Assembly: GCF_014647895.1 (NCBI RefSeq) | Contig: NZ_BMQB01000001.1 | Coordinates: 372,001-436,000, forward strand | DNA: 64,000 nt | Origin: Pilimelia anulata | GTDB taxonomy: Bacteria; Actinomycetota; Actinomycetes; Mycobacteriales; Micromonosporaceae | Direction of reading: 5' to 3' | In this document: positions 55,288-64,000 of the stretch, in pieces | Position numbering within the stretch: the first letter of the stretch is position 1 | Layout: each line of letters starts with the position of its first letter | Notes under the pieces: generated by a model | The model's database searches: none | Told to the model about the DNA's origin: nothing | Seen by the model: the letters and a program-made list of their open reading frames with translations, nothing else | Program-made: the position numbers and the translations under genes

Positions 55288-57711
55288 ATGACCGAGCCAA
55301 CGACTCTCGGCACCCAGCACAGCAAGGCGACCATCGACAACGGGAGCTTCGGCACCCGGGAGGTCGTCTTCTCCACCGGCCGGCTCGCCCGGCAGGCCGC
55401 CGGGTCGGTGACCGCCCGGCTCGCCGACACCGTGGTGCTGTCGGCCACCTCCGCGGGCAAGACGCCCAAGGAGCAGTTCGACTTCTTCCCGCTCACCGTC
55501 GACGTCGAGGAGCGGATGTACGCCGCGGGCCGGATCCCCGGCTCGTTCTTCCGCCGCGAGGGCCGGCCCAGTGAGGACGCCGTCCTCACCTGCCGGCTGA
55601 TCGACCGCCCGCTGCGGCCCAGCTTCGTCAAGGGCCTGCGCAACGAGGTCCAGGTCGTCTGCACGATCCTCGCGCTCGACCCGGAGCACCCGTACGACGT
55701 CGTGGCGATCAACGCCGCGTCGCTGTCCACGAAGATCTCCGGCCTGCCGTTCTCCGGCCCGATCGGGGCCACCCGGATGGCGCACGTCGAGGGCCAGTGG
55801 GTCGCGTTCCCGACGCACGAGGAGCTGGCCCGGGCCACCTTCGACATGGTGGTCGCCGGCCGTACCCTGCCCGACGGCGACGTCGCGATCATGATGGTCG
55901 AGGCGGAGTCCACCGAGAACACCGTCAAGCTGGTCGCCGACGGCGCCCAGGCGCCGACGGAGGAGATCGTCGCCGGCGGGCTGGAGGCGGCCAAGGCCGC
56001 CATCCGCGAGCTGTGCCGGGCGCAGGACGAGCTGGCCGCGGTCGCCGCGAAGCCGATCACCGAGTTCCCGGTCTTCCTGGAGTACCAGGACGACGTGTAC
56101 GCGGCCGTGGCGGACCTGGTCCGCGGCGAGACCAGCGAGGCCCTGCGGATCGCCGGCAAGGCGGACCGCGAGGAGGCCCTGGACCGGATCAAGGCCAGGG
56201 TGCTGGAGCAGCTCGGCGAGCGGTTCGAGGGTCGGGAGAAGGAGCTGTCGGCGGCGTTCCGCTCGCTGACCAAGTCCGAGGTCCGGGCGCGCGTGCTGCG
56301 CGAGCAGGTCCGGATCGACGGCCGCGGGGTGCGCGACATCCGGCCGCTGACCGCCGAGGTCGGCATCCTGCCGCGGGTGCACGGCTCGGCGCTGTTCGAG
56401 CGGGGCGAGACGCAGATCATGGGCGTCTCCACGCTGAACATGCTCCGGATGGAGCAGCAGCTCGACACGCTGTCGCCGGAGAAGCACAAGCGGTACATGC
56501 ACAACTACAACTTCCCGCCGTACTCGGTCGGCGAGACCGGCCGGGTCGGCGCGCCGAAGCGCCGGGAGATCGGCCACGGCGCGCTGGCGGAGCGGGCGCT
56601 GATCCCGGTGCTGCCGTCGCGGGAGGAGTTCCCGTACGCGATCCGGCAGGTGTCCGAGGCGCTGGGCTCGAACGGCTCGACCTCGATGGGCTCGGTCTGC
56701 GCGTCCACGATGTCGCTGCTGAGCGCGGGCGTGCCGCTGAAGGCGCCGGTCGCCGGCATCGCCATGGGCCTCATCTCCGACGAGGTCGACGGCAAGACCC
56801 GGTACGTGACGCTGACCGACATCCTCGGTGCCGAGGACGCGTTCGGCGACATGGACTTCAAGGTCGCCGGTACGCCGGACTTCATCACCGCGCTCCAGCT
56901 CGACACCAAGCTGGACGGCATCCCGTCGGACGTGCTGGCGGGCGCGCTGGCCCAGGCGCACGAGGCCCGGACCACGATCCTCGGCGTCATGCAGGAGGCC
57001 ATCGAGTCCCCGGCGCGGATGAGCGAGTACGCCCCGCGGGTCACCACCGTCAAGATCCCGGTCGACAAGATCGGCATGGTGATCGGCCCCAAGGGCCAGA
57101 CGATCAACGCGATCCAGGACGAGACCGGCGCCGAGATCTCCATCGAGGACGACGGCACGATCTACGTCGGCGCGACCAACGGCCCGAGCGCCGAGGCCGC
57201 GGTCGAGCGGATCAACGCGATCGCCAACCCGACGCTGCCGAAGCTCGGCGACAAGTTCCTGGGCACCGTGGTGAAGACGGCCGCGTTCGGCGCGTTCGTC
57301 TCGCTGCTGCCCGGCCGCGACGGCCTGCTGCACATCTCCAAGGTGGGCGACGGCAAGCGGGTCGACCGGGTCGAGGACTTCCTCAACGTCGGCGACAAGG
57401 TCGAGGTCCAGATCGCGGACATCGACGCGCGCGGCAAGGTGTACCTGGACAAGGTCCGCCCCGAGGGCGCCGAGGCGCCGGCGGAGGCGGGCGGCGGCGA
57501 GCGGCGCGGCGGCGGCGACCGCCCGCGCGGCGACCGGGACCGCGACCGCGGCCCGCGGCGCGACGGCGGGGACCGCCCGCCGCGCGGCGAGGGCGGCCCG
57601 CGCGAGGCCGGCGACGCCCCCCGCGAGGGTGGCGACGCTCCCCGCGAGGGCGGCGACGGCGGCTCCCGGGACGGCGGCGAGCCCCGCCGCCGTCGGCAGC
57701 GCCGGGACTGA
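55288..57711 (+). CDS. pnp: Polyribonucleotide nucleotidyltransferase (PNPase)
   Basis: 3'-5' phosphorolytic exoribonuclease; in actinomycetes also the main RNA 3'-tailing enzyme (GPSI type). It is 807 aa. Two RNase PH domains are visible, the first with [33 protein letters not shown] and the second with [45 protein letters not shown] and [29 protein letters not shown]. They are followed by KH ([18 protein letters not shown]) and S1 ([28 protein letters not shown]). The last ~80 residues are RGD-, DRD- and PREGGD-like repeats, an RNA-binding-type tail. The start is ATG 55288. Confidence 0.96.
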   Translation: MTEPTTLGTQHSKATIDNGSFGTREVVFSTGRLARQAAGSVTARLADTVVLSATSAGKTPKEQFDFFPLTVDVEERMYAAGRIPGSFFRREGRPSEDAVLTCRLIDRPLRPSFVKGLRNEVQVVCTILALDPEHPYDVVAINAASLSTKISGLPFSGPIGATRMAHVEGQWVAFPTHEELARATFDMVVAGRTLPDGDVAIMMVEAESTENTVKLVADGAQAPTEEIVAGGLEAAKAAIRELCRAQDELAAVAAKPITEFPVFLEYQDDVYAAVADLVRGETSEALRIAGKADREEALDRIKARVLEQLGERFEGREKELSAAFRSLTKSEVRARVLREQVRIDGRGVRDIRPLTAEVGILPRVHGSALFERGETQIMGVSTLNMLRMEQQLDTLSPEKHKRYMHNYNFPPYSVGETGRVGAPKRREIGHGALAERALIPVLPSREEFPYAIRQVSEALGSNGSTSMGSVCASTMSLLSAGVPLKAPVAGIAMGLISDEVDGKTRYVTLTDILGAEDAFGDMDFKVAGTPDFITALQLDTKLDGIPSDVLAGALAQAHEARTTILGVMQEAIESPARMSEYAPRVTTVKIPVDKIGMVIGPKGQTINAIQDETGAEISIEDDGTIYVGATNGPSAEAAVERINAIANPTLPKLGDKFLGTVVKTAAFGAFVSLLPGRDGLLHISKVGDGKRVDRVEDFLNVGDKVEVQIADIDARGKVYLDKVRPEGAEAPAEAGGGERRGGGDRPRGDRDRDRGPRRDGGDRPPRGEGGPREAGDAPREGGDAPREGGDGGSRDGGEPRRRRQRRD

Positions 57712-57720
57712 CCAGCGTCG

Positions 57721-59103
57721 ATGACATTCACTCACCACGAGTACCGCACTCGGGCCGGTCGCCGCAGGGCGCCGGCCCGGGCCGGTTCCGGGACCGCGGC
57801 CGGCGGCGACGCGGCGGTTCTGCACGGAACGGTCCGCCGCACGGTGCTGCCGCAGGGCCTGCGGATCGTCACCGAGGCGATCCCGGCGATGCGCAGCGCC
57901 TGCTTCGGCGTCTGGGTCGCGGTCGGCTCGCGGGACGAGGCGCCCGCCGACTCCGGCGTCTCGCACTTTTTGGAGCACCTGCTGTTCAAGGGGACCCGGC
58001 GGCGCACCGCGCTGGAGATCTCCTCCCGGATCGAGGCGGTCGGCGGCGAGACCAACGCGTTCACCGCCAAGGAGTACACCTGCTACTACGCCCGGGTGCT
58101 GGACGCCGACCTGCCGATGGCGATCGACGTCATGTGCGACCTGGTGGCCGACTCGCTGCTGACCGCCGAGGACGTGGAGACCGAGCGGGGCGTGATCCTG
58201 GAGGAGATCGCCATGCACGACGACGAGCCCGGCGACGAGGTGCACGACCTGCTCGTCGGGACGCTCTACGACGGCCACGCGCTCGGCCGGCTGATCTCCG
58301 GCACCGAGGCGTCGATCACGGCGATCGAGCGGCCGCAGATCGTCGACTTCTACCGCACCCGGTACACCGCGCCGCGGATCGTCATCGCCGCCGCCGGCAG
58401 CCTCGACCACGACGAGGTCGTGGAGCGGGTGGTGGCGGCGCTGGCCGGCACGCCGCTGGCCGCGGACGCCGGCCCGGCCGAGCCGGCCGGGCACCGCCCG
58501 TCCACCCCGGCCGTCGTGCCGGCGCCGGCCGGCGTGCGGGTGCAGAAGAAGGACACCGAGCAGGCGCACCTGGTCCTCGGCACGCCGGCGATCGGCCGGC
58601 TCGACGACCGCCGGTTCTCCCTCGGCGTGCTGAACAACGTGCTCGGCGGCGGCATGTCCAGCCGGCTGTTCCAGGAGATCCGGGAGCGGCGCGGGCTGGC
58701 CTACTCGGTGTACTCGTACGCCAGCCAGTTCGCCGACACCGGGTACTTCGCCGTGTACGCCGGCTGCGCCCCCGCCCGGGCCGCCGAGGTGCTGGACCTG
58801 ATCCGCGCCGATCTGGACCGGGCCGCCGCGGCCGGGGTCACCGACGACGAGCTGGTCCGCGGCAAGGGCATGCTCAAGGGCGCGCTCGTGCTGGGGCTGG
58901 AGGACACCGGGTCGCGGATGACGCGGCTGGCCAAGGGTGAACTACTGTACGACGAACAATTGTCGGTGGATGATCTGCTGGCCCGGGTGGACGCCGTGAC
59001 CGCCGCGGGCGTCGCCGAGGTGGCCGGCAGCCTGCTGCGCCAGCCGATGTCGCTGGCCGTGGTGGGACCGTTCACGGAGAAGGACTTCCCGGCCGGCGCG
59101 TGA
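57721..59103 (+). CDS. M16 family zinc metallopeptidase (pitrilysin/PepR-like)
   Basis: A 460-residue insulinase-type peptidase, conserved directly after pnp in actinobacteria (PepR-like). The inverted zinc motif HFLEH (His82, Glu85, His86) lies in SGVSHFLEHLLFKGT, with the distal Glu in VETERGVILEEIAMHDDEPGDEVHDLL. The C-terminal inactive half has the R/Y pair region GGGMSSRLFQEIRERRGLAYSVYSY. There is no signal peptide, so it is probably cytoplasmic. The start is ATG 57721, 9 bases after the pnp stop. A short Arg/Ala-rich leader precedes the fold. Confidence 0.92.
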   Translation: MTFTHHEYRTRAGRRRAPARAGSGTAAGGDAAVLHGTVRRTVLPQGLRIVTEAIPAMRSACFGVWVAVGSRDEAPADSGVSHFLEHLLFKGTRRRTALEISSRIEAVGGETNAFTAKEYTCYYARVLDADLPMAIDVMCDLVADSLLTAEDVETERGVILEEIAMHDDEPGDEVHDLLVGTLYDGHALGRLISGTEASITAIERPQIVDFYRTRYTAPRIVIAAAGSLDHDEVVERVVAALAGTPLAADAGPAEPAGHRPSTPAVVPAPAGVRVQKKDTEQAHLVLGTPAIGRLDDRRFSLGVLNNVLGGGMSSRLFQEIRERRGLAYSVYSYASQFADTGYFAVYAGCAPARAAEVLDLIRADLDRAAAAGVTDDELVRGKGMLKGALVLGLEDTGSRMTRLAKGELLYDEQLSVDDLLARVDAVTAAGVAEVAGSLLRQPMSLAVVGPFTEKDFPAGA

Positions 59104-59157
59104 CCGCCGGCCGCTGTCGATGGCCCGGTGGGCCGGCGTACGGAGAAGAGGTGGGGC

Positions 59158-59916
59158 ATGTCGGAGCGGACGGACCCGATCACGGTCGGCGTGATCGGCG
59201 CGCGGGGCCGGATGGGCGCACAGGCCTGCAAGGCGGTCGACGGCGCGCCGGACATGGAGCTGGTCGCGATGATCGACATCGGCGACGGGCTGTTCAGCGC
59301 CGCTGACGCCGGCGCCGACGTCGTCGTCGACTTCACCAACCCGGACGTGGTGATGGACAACGTCCACTGGTGCGTCGAGCAGGGCATCAACGTCGTCGTC
59401 GGGACCAGCGGCTTCACCCCGCAGCGGATCGACCGGGTCCGCGGCTGGCTCACCCACAAGCCGAACACCGGCGTGGTCATCGCCCCGAACTTCGCCGTCG
59501 GCGCCGTGCTCATGATGGAGTTCGCCGCCCGGGCGGCCCGGTACTTCGAGTCCGTCGAGGTCATCGAGCAGCACCACCCGGACAAGCTGGACGCCCCCAG
59601 CGGCACCGCGCTGGCCACCGCCGCGGCGATCGCCGCCGCCCGGGCCGAGGCCGGCCTCGGCGACGTGCCGGACCGGACCAAGGAGGCGCTGGACGGCGCC
59701 CGCGGCGCCCGGGTCGAGGGCGTACCGGTGCACTCGGTGCGCGCCCGCGGCCTGGTGGCGCACCAGGAGGTGCTGTTCGGCGCGCAGGGCGAGACGCTGA
59801 CGCTGCGGCACGACTCGTACGACCGGGCGTCGTTCATGCCGGGCGTGCTGCTGGCGATCCGCCAGGTGCTCAAGCGGCCGGGCCTGACGATGGGCCTGGG
59901 CGCGCTGCTGCCCTGA
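59158..59916 (+). CDS. dapB: 4-hydroxy-tetrahydrodipicolinate reductase
   Basis: Reduces HTPA to tetrahydrodipicolinate with NAD(P)H in the lysine and meso-diaminopimelate pathway, needed for cell wall cross-links. The motifs are VGVIGARGRMGAQACKAVDGAPDMELVAMID (dinucleotide binding), VDFTNPDVVMDNVHWCVEQGINVVVGTSG, VIAPNFAVGAVLMMEFA, EVIEQHHPDKLDAPSGTALATA (catalytic HHxxKxDAPSGTA) and VHSVRARGLVAHQEVLFG. It has 252 aa. ATG 59158 is preceded by GAAGAGGTGG. A strong terminator follows. Confidence 0.95.
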   Translation: MSERTDPITVGVIGARGRMGAQACKAVDGAPDMELVAMIDIGDGLFSAADAGADVVVDFTNPDVVMDNVHWCVEQGINVVVGTSGFTPQRIDRVRGWLTHKPNTGVVIAPNFAVGAVLMMEFAARAARYFESVEVIEQHHPDKLDAPSGTALATAAAIAAARAEAGLGDVPDRTKEALDGARGARVEGVPVHSVRARGLVAHQEVLFGAQGETLTLRHDSYDRASFMPGVLLAIRQVLKRPGLTMGLGALLP

Positions 59917-59961
59917 TCCACCCGCGGTCCTGATCCACCGGATCCTGACGCACCGCGCGGC

Positions 59962-59987
59962 GCCGCCGCCCCCGCTGGGGTGGCGGC
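59962..59987 (+). terminator. Terminator after dapB
   Basis: GCCGCCGCCCC (59962-59972), loop CGCT, GGGGTGGCGGC (59977-59987): 11 bp with one G-U, followed by ACTGTCGTTTGTG, relatively T-rich. It lies between convergent dapB and the GNAT gene. Confidence 0.7.
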
Positions 59988-60057
59988 ACTGTCGTTTGTG
60001 GGGCCGCGTGCTCGCTGGAGCGGCCCGCGGTCGGGGCCGGACCGGCGGCCGGGCGGG

Positions 60058-60642
60058 CTACGGGTCGGGGGTCGGCGGGGCGGTCAGGTCGACGTGCAGG
60101 CGGAGCTGGTTGACCAGCAGGTCGTCGACGTCCAGCGCGCGGGCCGCGCCGTCCGGCTCCCAGCCCGCGCCGGCCAGGAAGCCGCGGGTGGCCGGGTCCC
60201 GCTCGTACGCCCACGCCACCGCGTGCCCGAACCCGTCCGCCCGCCACAGGTCCACCGTCGCCGCCAGCAGCCGGCTGCCGTGCCCGCGCCGCCCCCAGCG
60301 GGGTTCCACCAGCAGGTCGGTGACCGCGGCGACGTCGGCCGGCAGTGGTACCTCCTCCGGCGCCAGCGCCTCGGCGTCGGCCGGGCCGGTGGCGGCGAAC
60401 CCCACCACGTGCGTGGCGTCGCCGGACTCGGCCTGCTCGACGGCCACCAGCACCCGGTGCCGCTCGGTGGGCGGGGCGTCGATCGCGGCGGCCCAGGCGG
60501 CGGCGAGCCGGTCGGCGTCCAGGCCGTCGAGGACGTGCCGGGGGAGCAGCCGCGCGTACGCCGTCCGCCAGGTGGTGAGCTGGATCCGGGCGATCCCGGC
60601 GGCCTCGGCGGGGCGCGCCGGGCGGACGTAACCGAGAGCCAT
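60058..60642 (-). CDS. GNAT family N-acetyltransferase
   Basis: A 194-residue GNAT protein. The N-terminus VRPARPAEAAGIARIQLTTWRTAYARLLPRHVLDGLDADRLAAAWAAAI matches the common small-acetyltransferase start, and the acetyl-CoA motif is VTDLLVEPRWGRRGHGSRLLAATVDLWRADG (V/LxVxxxxxGxGxGxxLL). The end GFLAGAGWEPDGAARALDVDD is typical of motif B. The substrate is unknown; similar proteins modify small amines or peptides. It is convergent with dapB and divergent from the DUF2079 gene. Confidence 0.88.
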   Translation of the reverse strand: MALGYVRPARPAEAAGIARIQLTTWRTAYARLLPRHVLDGLDADRLAAAWAAAIDAPPTERHRVLVAVEQAESGDATHVVGFAATGPADAEALAPEEVPLPADVAAVTDLLVEPRWGRRGHGSRLLAATVDLWRADGFGHAVAWAYERDPATRGFLAGAGWEPDGAARALDVDDLLVNQLRLHVDLTAPPTPDP

Positions 60643-60802
60643 GGCCGCAGCCTACGGGAGCCGGCACCCCCACCCGCCCCGCGGGTGCGCCGGTGCACGC
60701 CGCCGCGCCACCGGCGGGCCGGCGCGGCGCGAGGGCCCGACCGCCCGGCGGGTGACGTGCCGGCGCGGGGGCGGGTGGCGCGGGCGGGGTACGATGCCGG
60801 CC

Positions 60803-62221
60803 GTGTCGCGTCCTGCCCGATTCGGATGGTTGCTGGCCGGGGCGTTCGCGGTGCTGTACGCGGCCGTCGGCCTGTGGCGCCATGCCCAGCTCCGCAGCAC
60901 CGGCTTCGACCTGGGCATCTTCACCCAGGCCGTCCGGGCGTACGCCGAGCTGCGCGCCCCCGTCGCCGAGCTGAAGGGTCCCGGGTACCACCTGCTCGGC
61001 GACCACTTCCACCCGATCCTCGCCGCCCTCGCGCCCGCGTACCGGCTGTTCCCCGACCCGCGGACGCTGATCGTCGCCCAGGCCCTGCTGCTGGCGCTGT
61101 CGGTCGTCCCGGTGACGAAGCTGGCGATCGACCGGCTCGGGCAGCGCCCCGGCCTGGCCGTCGCCGCCGCGTACGGGCTGTCGTTCGGGCTCCAGCAGGC
61201 CGCGGTGTTCGACTTCCACGAGATCGCCTTCGCGGTACCGCTGCTCGCGTGCAGCGTCGCCGCGCTGGCCCGCGAGCGCTGGCGGGCGGCGGCGCTGTGG
61301 GCGCTGCCGCTGTTCCTGGTGAAGGAGGACCAGGGGATCATCGTGTTCGGCATCGGCGCGTACCTGTGCTGGCGCGGGCCCCGCAAGCTCGGGGCGGCGC
61401 TGATGGCGACCGCGGTCGCGGTGACCGCGCTGCTGGTCACGGTGGTGATCCCGGCGTTCAACGCCACCGGCGGGTACGACTACCTCGGCTCCGCCGTCGC
61501 CGCCCCGGCCAACCCGCTGCTGCGGCTGCTCGCGCCGGGCACCAAGTGGTTCCTCGTCGCGATGCTGCTGGCGGTCACCGCGTTCACCGCGCTGCGCTCG
61601 CCGCTGGTGCTGCTCGCCGGGCCGCCGCTGGCGGCGCGGTTCTGGGCCGACCGGTGGACGTACTGGGAGGTGGGCTTCCACTACAACGCGGTCCTCATGC
61701 CGATCCTGTTCGCCGCGGCGATCGACGGCTGCGCCCGGCTGCGCGGCGACCGGCTGCCGGGCCCGCGCCCGGCGCTGCGGGTGCCGGTCGCGGCGGGGCT
61801 GATGCTGGCCGTCGCGCTGCTGGCGACGGCGGTGTGGCAGCCGATCGGCAAGCTCGGCCGGCTGCGCCCCGGCGTCACCCTCGACGGCGTCGCCGCCGCC
61901 CGGGCGCTGCTGGCCACCGTCCCCGACGGCGCGACGGTGGCCGCGGACAACTACCTGTCGCCGCAGCTCGTCGACCGGTGCACGGTGTACGCGTGGCCGC
62001 AGGCCAGGGTGGACCTCGGCCGGCGCACCCCCTGGGTCGTGGCCAGCGACGCGCCCGGCCAGTGGAACGGCACCCCGCAGCGGTACCGGGAGCTGGTCGC
62101 CGCCCTGCCCGGCGAGGGGTACGAGGAGGTCGGGCACGCCGGCGGTGTCCGGTTGTTCCGGGAACGCGCCACCCCCGTGCCGCCCGCCGCGCCGCCCGGC
62201 AGTAGCCTCGATTCCCGATGA
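60803..62221 (+). CDS. DUF2079 family polytopic membrane protein
   Basis: A 472-residue membrane protein with about ten helices. The start SRPARFGWLLAGAFAVLYAAVGLWRHAQLRSTGFDLGIFTQAVRAYA contains the DUF2079 hallmark FDLGIFxQ, and GDHFHPILAALAPAYRLFPDPRTLIVAQALLLAL follows, with the acidic and His residues typical of GT-C-like proteins. The C-terminal ~120 residues are a soluble domain (TVPDGATVAADNYLSPQLVDRCTVYAWPQ). The biochemical role is unestablished. TACGAT (60790-60795) lies 7 bases before GTG 60803, which is therefore preferred to ATG 60794. The stop overlaps the next ATG. Confidence 0.85.
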   Translation: MSRPARFGWLLAGAFAVLYAAVGLWRHAQLRSTGFDLGIFTQAVRAYAELRAPVAELKGPGYHLLGDHFHPILAALAPAYRLFPDPRTLIVAQALLLALSVVPVTKLAIDRLGQRPGLAVAAAYGLSFGLQQAAVFDFHEIAFAVPLLACSVAALARERWRAAALWALPLFLVKEDQGIIVFGIGAYLCWRGPRKLGAALMATAVAVTALLVTVVIPAFNATGGYDYLGSAVAAPANPLLRLLAPGTKWFLVAMLLAVTAFTALRSPLVLLAGPPLAARFWADRWTYWEVGFHYNAVLMPILFAAAIDGCARLRGDRLPGPRPALRVPVAAGLMLAVALLATAVWQPIGKLGRLRPGVTLDGVAAARALLATVPDGATVAADNYLSPQLVDRCTVYAWPQARVDLGRRTPWVVASDAPGQWNGTPQRYRELVAALPGEGYEEVGHAGGVRLFRERATPVPPAAPPGSSLDSR

Positions 62222-63573
62222 GCAGCACCCACGCCGCACCCGCCGCGGCCGGCGACCGCCGCCCGGCCGCGCCCGCCCCCGCCGGCCGGTGGGCCCGCTT
62301 CGCGCGCCGCCCCGGCGCGGTCGTCGCCGCCCTGGCCGCGCTGGTCGCGGTCTTCCTGGCGCTCACCCTGTGGTGGCACCGCTGGTTCGACCTGACCGTG
62401 TACCGCGGCGCGATGGTCTACTGGCTGCGCGACGGCGGCCAGCTCTACGACTTCCTGACGCCGGGTACCAAGTACGGCTTCACCTACCCGCCGTTCGCCG
62501 CGTACGTGATGGCGCCGATGGCGTTCCTGCCCTGGCCGCTGGTCATCGTGGTCTCGGTGGCCGCGTCCGCCGCCGCCGCGTACGCGCTGCTGCGCTGGCT
62601 GCTGCTCCCGCTGGCCGACCGGCGCGGCTGGCCCCGCTGGTACGTGCTGGCGCTGGCCGGACTGCTGACGGTGTCGCTGGAGCCGGTCCGGGAGACGTTC
62701 ACCTTCGGCCAGGTCAACCTGCTGCTGCTGGTGGTCGTCGCGGCGGACGTCCTGCTGCTCGTCGGCCGGGACAGCCGCTGGGCCGGCGTCGGCATCGGCC
62801 TGGCCACGGCGGTGAAGCTGACGCCGGGGGTGTTCCTCATCTACCTGCTGGTCACCCGCCGCTGGCGGGCCGCCGGGGTGGCCACGGCCGCCGCCGGCCT
62901 GGCCACGCTGCTGCCGGGCGTGCTCACCCCCGACACCGCCCGCGGCTTCTGGACCGACGCCATCTGGGACACCGACCGGATCGGCACGCTGACGTACGCC
63001 TCGAACCAGAACCTGCAGGGCCTGGTCGCCCGGCTGCACCCGGAGCACCCGAGCGGGGTGCTGTGGGGGGTGCTGGTGCTGGCGGCGCTCGGGTACTGGC
63101 TGTGGCGGGTCACCCGGCCGGAGTGCGACGCGGCCGCCGGACTGGCGCTGACCGCGGTGCTCGGCTGCCTGATCAGCCCGGTCACCTGGGTGCACCACCT
63201 GGTCTGGCTGCTGCCGGCGCTCGTCCTCTGCGCCGGGTACGCCCTCGACCTGCCGCCCGGCCGGCGGCGCACCCGGTGGCTGGTCGGGGTGGGGCTGATC
63301 GCGGCGCTGCTGTCCAGCCGGATCGTCTGGGCCTGGGAGCGGGACTTCTCGGGCGTGGACGGGTTCGTCGGCGGCAACATGTACGTCTGGCTGAGCATCG
63401 CCTTGCTGGTCATGGTTCCGTCCCGGACGGTGTGGCGCCCGCTCGGCGCCGCTGCGGACCCGGCCGCGCCGGCGCCCGCGGACCGTGCCGGGCCGGCGTC
63501 GCCCGGGAGCCCGGCGGCGCCCGGTGCGGCGGCGGGGGCCGCCGGGCCGGTACCGTCCGGCGGGGTGTCGTAG
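62218..63573 (+). CDS. GT87-family polyprenol-phosphate-mannose-dependent glycosyltransferase
   Basis: Predicted GT-C glycosyltransferase of 451 aa with about ten helices. Early signals are LTLWWHRWFDLTVYRGAMVYWLRDGGQLYDFLTPGTKYGFTYPPFAAYVMAPMAFLPW, with the D-x-x-V-Y-R segment in the first outer loop and the YPPF motif typical of GT87. Later [39 protein letters not shown] and LISPVTWVHHLVWLLPALV also fit. In actinobacteria such enzymes add alpha-mannose to lipoglycans (lipomannan/LAM). The ATG overlaps the DUF2079 stop, so the pair is cotranslated. The C-terminal tail is Ala/Pro-rich. Confidence 0.85.
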   Translation: MSSTHAAPAAAGDRRPAAPAPAGRWARFARRPGAVVAALAALVAVFLALTLWWHRWFDLTVYRGAMVYWLRDGGQLYDFLTPGTKYGFTYPPFAAYVMAPMAFLPWPLVIVVSVAASAAAAYALLRWLLLPLADRRGWPRWYVLALAGLLTVSLEPVRETFTFGQVNLLLLVVVAADVLLLVGRDSRWAGVGIGLATAVKLTPGVFLIYLLVTRRWRAAGVATAAAGLATLLPGVLTPDTARGFWTDAIWDTDRIGTLTYASNQNLQGLVARLHPEHPSGVLWGVLVLAALGYWLWRVTRPECDAAAGLALTAVLGCLISPVTWVHHLVWLLPALVLCAGYALDLPPGRRRTRWLVGVGLIAALLSSRIVWAWERDFSGVDGFVGGNMYVWLSIALLVMVPSRTVWRPLGAAADPAAPAPADRAGPASPGSPAAPGAAAGAAGPVPSGGVS

Positions 63574-63594
63574 GCGGGGGTTAGCCTGCCGGGC

Positions 63595-64000
63595 ATGGCC
63601 GCCAGCCCCGCACCGCCCCCCGACGAGCCGCCCCCCGACGAGCCGCCCCCCGACGAGCCGCCCCCCGACGAGCCGCTGCCCGCCCGGGCCGCGCCGCCGC
63701 GGGACACCCTGTCGCTCGCGCAGGCGCGCCGGATCGCGCTCGCCGCCCAGGGCTTCACCGACCGACCGCCGGTGCGCGACCCGGACGTCCGGCACCTGCG
63801 CCGGGTGTTCGGCCGGGTCGGACTGGTCCAGATCGACTCGGTCAGCGTGCTCCAGCGGGCGCACTACCTGCCGCTGTACAGCCGGCTCGGCCCGTACCCG
63901 ACCGCCCTGCTCGACCGCGCCGCCTACCGGCGCCCGCCGGAGCTGTTCGAGTACTGGGGCCACGAGGCGTCGTACCTGCCCGTCGCGCTGCACCCCGCGC
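63595..64000 (+). CDS. YcaQ-family DNA glycosylase / winged-helix protein, N-terminal part
   Basis: Only the first 135 codons are present; the gene runs off the right edge. After a repeat-encoded leader (PPPDEPPPDEPPPDEPPPDEP) the sequence LSLAQARRIALAAQGFTDRPPV, RRVFGRVGLVQIDSVSVLQRAHYLPLYSRLGPYPTALLDRAAYRRPPELFEYWGHEASYLPVALHP is the distinctive start of the YcaQ/AlkZ-like family, which unhooks DNA interstrand crosslinks (QID motif included). TAGCCT (63582-63587) ends 7 bases before ATG 63595, supporting a leaderless start there. Which subtype it is cannot be seen. Confidence 0.88.
   Translation, partial: MAASPAPPPDEPPPDEPPPDEPPPDEPLPARAAPPRDTLSLAQARRIALAAQGFTDRPPVRDPDVRHLRRVFGRVGLVQIDSVSVLQRAHYLPLYSRLGPYPTALLDRAAYRRPPELFEYWGHEASYLPVALHPA
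63614..63675 (+). repeat. Four tandem 15-base repeats at the start of the ycaQ-like gene
   Basis: CCCGACGAGCCGCCC-type units repeat four times without change, encoding (PPPDE)4. The 15-base unit keeps the frame, so the copy number can vary freely. Confidence 0.9.

Noticed and set aside
55054..58569. Long open minus-strand frame opposite pnp and the M16 gene
   Set aside because: Antisense to two well-conserved enzymes; composition only.

Overview
This 64 kb window comes from the chromosome of a very GC-rich actinomycete. Coding regions use GTG and TTG starts freely, many genes overlap by four bases, and the gene order is the classic actinobacterial housekeeping order: rpsP-KH-rimM-trmD-rplS-lepB-rnhB-DUF2469, then rpsB-tsf-pyrH-frr-cdsA-rlmN, DUF2631, dxr-rip-ispG-GNAT, map, rimP-nusA-rnpM-infB-DUF503-rbfA-nrnA-MATE-truB, and ribF-rpsO-pnp-M16-dapB. 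The mycobacterial chromosome carries the same series. Proteins with long disordered extensions, a DivIVA-like protein and an EACC1 protein suggest a filamentous actinomycete, possibly near Micromonosporaceae; the family is inference.

Layout. 0-6.7 kb: ribosome maturation, protein export (two signal peptidases), a Nudix hydrolase and RNase HII. 6.7-12 kb: a block (M23 peptidase, dprA, comM, yraN) that appears inverted relative to the usual actinobacterial order, with DnaA-box-like sequences at one edge and a 1 kb gene-free GC-rich stretch at the other. 12-20.5 kb: translation factors, UMP kinase, CDP-diglyceride synthase, RlmN and a DivIVA-like protein. 20.5-25.7 kb: a small membrane protein, a metallo-beta-lactamase/Rieske protein, and a divergent tetR-mmpL pair with a clear palindromic operator. 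25.7-30.3 kb: isoprenoid (dxr, ispG) and intramembrane protease genes. 30.5-37.6 kb: an accessory island lying between conserved genes, with an orphan radical SAM protein, a secreted RCC1 propeller, an MbcA/ParS/Xre-like protein, and a tight three-gene operon encoding a predicted biological-conflict (defence) system: EACC1, a caspase-like protease fused to a YqgE/AlgH domain, and a SIR2-domain protein with an unrecognised C-terminal half. 37.7-50.3 kb: methionine aminopeptidase, a VIT1-like metal transporter, two ferritin-like proteins and the nusA-infB-truB translation cluster. 50.3-53.5 kb: a hybrid histidine kinase, its response regulator and a stand-alone histidine-phosphotransfer-like protein. 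53.5-60 kb: ribF, rpsO, pnp, an M16 peptidase and dapB. 60-64 kb: a GNAT protein, two GT-C type membrane proteins and the start of a YcaQ-family DNA glycosylase.

Two themes run through the window. Many genes (lepB1, lepB2, map, DUF503, ribF, the DUF2079 gene, ycaQ, the MbcA/ParS-like gene and others) have a TANNNT -10-like hexamer ending 6-10 bases before the start codon, suggesting leaderless transcription. Many housekeeping proteins (TrmD, LepB, DprA, CdsA, DivIVA-like, IF-2, RibF, S2, PNPase, YcaQ) carry repeat-derived low-complexity tails or insertions. No rRNA, tRNA, CRISPR array or insertion sequence was recognised.
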